A DNA stretch of 64,000 bases from Endozoicomonas sp. SCSIO W0465. GTDB lineage: Bacteria; Pseudomonadota; Gammaproteobacteria; Pseudomonadales; Endozoicomonadaceae. The notes below the pieces were generated by a model. The model was not told the DNA's origin and did no database searches. It saw only the letters and a program-made list of their open reading frames with translations. Positions 61,332 to 64,000 of this stretch are shown here, piece after piece (positions within the stretch are counted from its first letter, which is position 1; each line of letters begins with the position of its first letter). A program made the translations under genes and the position numbers. Location: NCBI RefSeq assembly GCF_023716865.1, contig NZ_CP092417.1, positions 3,450,001 to 3,514,000 on the forward strand, written 5' to 3'.

Positions 61332-64000
61332 ATGCAAAGTCTGATTGCCGCATCGCTGATGCGAACCCGTACCGTCATGATGATGCTGGCTTTAATCCTG
61401 ATTTCCGGCCTTGCCAGCTATCTTACTATTCCCAAAGAGTCAAGTCCTGACATCACGATTCCGGTTATTTATATCTCCGTTTCACACGAAGGTATATCGC
61501 CGGAAGATGCCGAGCGGCTGCTGGTACTCCCCCTGGAAAACGAACTCAGGGCAATAGAAGGTGTTAAGGAACTCAAGGCAACAGCATCCCAGTCTCATGC
61601 TTCCATCACTCTGGAGTTTATCGCGGGTCTGGACACGGATGAGGTCCTGGCAGACGTCAGGGATAAAGTTAATCTGGCCAAAAGTAAGCTGCCCCAGGGT
61701 ACCGATGAGCCTATTATCAACCAGATCTCCTTTGCCAGTATGGAGCCGGTGATTACGGCTGTACTGTCCGGTAACTTACCTGAACGTGCACTGGTCAGAA
61801 TAGCCCGTGAGCTAAGAGATGTGCTTGAATCCAGAAAGCAGATACTGGAGGTGGATATCGCAGGTGACCGGGAGGAAGTTGTTGATGTGATTATTAACCC
61901 GCTCAAGCTGGAAAGTTATGGGCTGGTTCCCGCCGATGTTATCAATCTGGTTTCCCAAAATAACCAACTGGTTGCTGCTGGCAATCTGGATAATGGTAAG
62001 GGACGATTCTCGGTCAAGGTGCCTGCTGTTTACAAAACACCGGCTGATATTCTCTCTCAGCCGGTCAAAGCAGACGGCGACCGGGTCATTACCTTCGGTG
62101 ATATTGCCAGCGTGCTCAGTACGTTTAAAGATGGTGGCGGTTACGCCAGAATGAACGGACAAAACAGTATTGCCCTGGAAATCAAGAAGCGCCCCGGGGA
62201 AAACATCATTGAAACGGTAGGACTGGCAAAAGGCATTATTACCGAAGGCCAGAAACTGGCGCCCAAAACCCTGAAGGTTGACTACGTGGGTGATCAGTCA
62301 GTCGATGTGGTGGATATGGTCAACGATCTGCAGAACAGTGTTCTGGCGGCCATCATTCTGGTGGTTACGGTCATTGTCGGGGCACTGGGCTTGCGCAGCG
62401 CCGTATTGGCAGCCATTGCCATTCCCGGCTCTTTTCTGACCGGTATTTTGATCATCGCCATGATGGGCCTGACCATTAACATGGTGGTCCTGATCTCTCT
62501 CATGATGGCCGTCGGCATGCTGGTTGATGGAGCCATTGTAGTCACCGAGTATGCTGACCGTAAAATGAGTGAGGGAGTTGTCCGTAAGCAGGCCTATCAG
62601 GAAGCCTCGTTACGCATGGCATGGCCAATTATTGCCTCAACAGCAACCACGCTTGCCGCCTTTTTCCCGCTGATGTTCTGGCCGGGTATTATGGGTGAGA
62701 TGATGATGTACCTGCCATTGACCCTGATTGCTACCCTCTCTGCATCTCTGGTGATGGCTCTGATTTTTATACCCACCATTGGCTCCCTTATTGGCAAGCC
62801 CAGACGGCTCAGTGCATTGGAAAAGCGCTCTATCAGCGAAGCGGAAACCGGAGATTTACACAATGTTCCCGGTTGGACCGGGGTTTATATTCGCACGTTG
62901 TCAAAAGCGATCCAACACCCGTTAACAATACTGTTCTCGGGTATGGCCATGGTAGCAGCCATTTACCTTGCCTTTATTACTTTTGGCAAAGGCTTTGAGT
63001 TCTTTCCTGATGTTGATACCAATAACATCATGGTCAAGGTGCGGGTGAACTCCAGCAACCTGTCCATTGATGAGAAGGATGAAATCCTGAGAAAGGTAGA
63101 AGCGATCCTGCTTCAGCAGCCAGAATTAGAAACACTGTACGCACGAACCGGGGATAACCAGGAAGTGGGGACAATCCGCCTGAATATGGTGGACTGGAAG
63201 TATCGCCGAAAAGCAGCACTGGTGGCAGAAGAGATTAAACAGAAACTTTCGCATTTCGCCGGACTCGATATCACCGTTGAACGAAGAAAAGATGGCCCTC
63301 CCCAGGGAAAACCTCTGGAGCTGGTCATCAGTGCCAATGACCTTGATATGCTGCACGAAACCGTTGGCAAGGTCAGAACGGTTCTCGCCGACATCGATGG
63401 CTTCACCAACCTGGAGGATGACGGCCCTACCCCCGGCTATGAATGGCGTATTGATGTCGACCGTGCTGGTGCTGCCCGTTACGGTGCTGATGTCAGCAGT
63501 GCCGGCGGCCTTGTCCGTCTGGTGACCTCTGGTTTAAGGGTCGGGAGTTATCGGCCGGATGACAGTAGTGATGAAGTGGACATTCGTATTCGTTTCCCTG
63601 TATCCGACCGCCACCTTGAGAGTATCGACCAGCTCCGGTTAATGACCCGGGCGGGCCTGGTACCGATCAACAATTTCACTACCCGGGAGATAGTCCCCAA
63701 GGTTGACAGCATCAAGCATCTGGATGGTAAACGAACCGTCAGTGTCGGTGCCAATCTGGCCGAAGGCATTCTCCTCAATGACCTGCTGCCCGAATTGAAA
63801 GCGCAGCTCGATACATTGGGTGTACCACAGGAAGTCAGCTTTACCATCAAAGGGCAGAATGAAGACCAACAGGAAAGCAGCCAGTTTCTGATCAAGGCAT
63901 TCGCCATTGCTCTGTTTGTGATGGCCATGATTCTGGTGACGCAGTTCAACAGTTTCTACCAGGCGTTCCTGATTATGTCGGCGGTGGTACTTTCTACCGG
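61332..64000 (+). CDS. RND efflux pump permease, HAE1/AcrB type (3' end outside window)
   Basis: The frame is open from ATG 61332 (MQSLIAASLMRTRTVMMMLA) to the window end, 889 codons of an expected 1000-1050. It has the first transmembrane helix, a porter domain (YVSPEDAER-type start reads EGISPEDAERLLVLPLENEL) and the helix bundle NSVLAAIILVVTVIVGALGLRSAVLAAIAIPGS. The MMAVGMLVDGAIVVTEYADRK segment contains the first Asp of the proton relay. The second porter half and start of the second helix bundle follow. It exports a drug, detergent or metabolite by proton antiport; the substrate is unknown. Confidence 0.93.
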   Translation, partial: MQSLIAASLMRTRTVMMMLALILISGLASYLTIPKESSPDITIPVIYISVSHEGISPEDAERLLVLPLENELRAIEGVKELKATASQSHASITLEFIAGLDTDEVLADVRDKVNLAKSKLPQGTDEPIINQISFASMEPVITAVLSGNLPERALVRIARELRDVLESRKQILEVDIAGDREEVVDVIINPLKLESYGLVPADVINLVSQNNQLVAAGNLDNGKGRFSVKVPAVYKTPADILSQPVKADGDRVITFGDIASVLSTFKDGGGYARMNGQNSIALEIKKRPGENIIETVGLAKGIITEGQKLAPKTLKVDYVGDQSVDVVDMVNDLQNSVLAAIILVVTVIVGALGLRSAVLAAIAIPGSFLTGILIIAMMGLTINMVVLISLMMAVGMLVDGAIVVTEYADRKMSEGVVRKQAYQEASLRMAWPIIASTATTLAAFFPLMFWPGIMGEMMMYLPLTLIATLSASLVMALIFIPTIGSLIGKPRRLSALEKRSISEAETGDLHNVPGWTGVYIRTLSKAIQHPLTILFSGMAMVAAIYLAFITFGKGFEFFPDVDTNNIMVKVRVNSSNLSIDEKDEILRKVEAILLQQPELETLYARTGDNQEVGTIRLNMVDWKYRRKAALVAEEIKQKLSHFAGLDITVERRKDGPPQGKPLELVISANDLDMLHETVGKVRTVLADIDGFTNLEDDGPTPGYEWRIDVDRAGAARYGADVSSAGGLVRLVTSGLRVGSYRPDDSSDEVDIRIRFPVSDRHLESIDQLRLMTRAGLVPINNFTTREIVPKVDSIKHLDGKRTVSVGANLAEGILLNDLLPELKAQLDTLGVPQEVSFTIKGQNEDQQESSQFLIKAFAIALFVMAMILVTQFNSFYQAFLIMSAVVLST

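Noticed and set aside
1..64000. CRISPR array
   Set aside because: No series of regularly spaced identical 20-40-bp repeats with unique spacers was seen. The only short tandem repeat (33190-33240) has no spacers.

Overview
The window comes from a host-associated-looking gammaproteobacterium. Endozoicomonas or another Oceanospirillales relative is my best guess. The guess rests on the cvpA-purF...metZ order, the uvrY-uvrC-pgsA-tRNA(Gly-Cys-Leu) order, a TgpA cluster, very heavy insertion-sequence (IS) load and a eukaryotic-type LIM/DA1 protein. No 16S gene is present, so the taxonomy is inference.

Layout. 1-5.2 kb: end of a surface-polysaccharide cluster (three glycosyltransferases and an AsnB-type amidotransferase). 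5.2-12.7 kb: cvpA, purF, xni (reverse) and metZ, with a nested mobile-element pile-up between xni and metZ. 12.8-16.7 kb: MoxR ATPase, DUF58 and TgpA transglutaminase operon. 16.7-21.9 kb: reverse-strand thioesterase, acnB and ppnN. 21.9-26.4 kb: three IS elements in a row. 26.6-30.5 kb: Nudix hydrolase, riboflavin synthase and a Lon-type protease, bracketed by two near-identical IS66-type elements in direct orientation. 32.7-46.2 kb: a degraded zone with a broken comEA, a broken GH36/Sip1 glycosidase, intact folD and nested IS/MITE stacks. 46.4-48.1 kb: etfBA. 48.2-53.2 kb: a broken uvrY/gacA, an outer-membrane protein, uvrC, pgsA and four tRNAs. 53.2-56.6 kb: LIM-DA1 protein, tyrosine recombinase and KfrA-like protein, with a perfect 40-bp palindrome upstream. 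56.9-64 kb: MarR regulator, xthA, a histidine-rich two-gene locus and an RND efflux pair that runs off the window.

Most mobile-element ends could be fixed exactly because target-site duplications (TSDs) are still perfect: 8 bp for the IS1595-type IS and most of its MITEs, 9 bp for the IS50-like IS, 6 bp for the ISNCY/IS1182-like IS, 8 bp for IS66 and 10 bp for the second IS4-type IS. Removing each insert plus one TSD restores the reading frame of comEA (94 aa), uvrY/gacA (213 aa), the GH36 gene (696 aa), an IS1380 transposase (440 aa) and an IS1595-type transposase (318 aa). The insertions therefore look recent.

The main biological points are four. The GacA/UvrY response regulator and ComEA are both broken by short non-autonomous elements whose ends match the resident IS1595-type IS. 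That IS occurs twice with an identical transposase frameshift, yet each copy has its own perfect TSD. A bacterial LIM plus DA1-like metallopeptidase gene abuts a duplicated tRNA-Cys and sits downstream of a recombinase/KfrA pair. A histidine-rich secreted/small-protein pair at 58.7-59.9 kb has no family I recognise.
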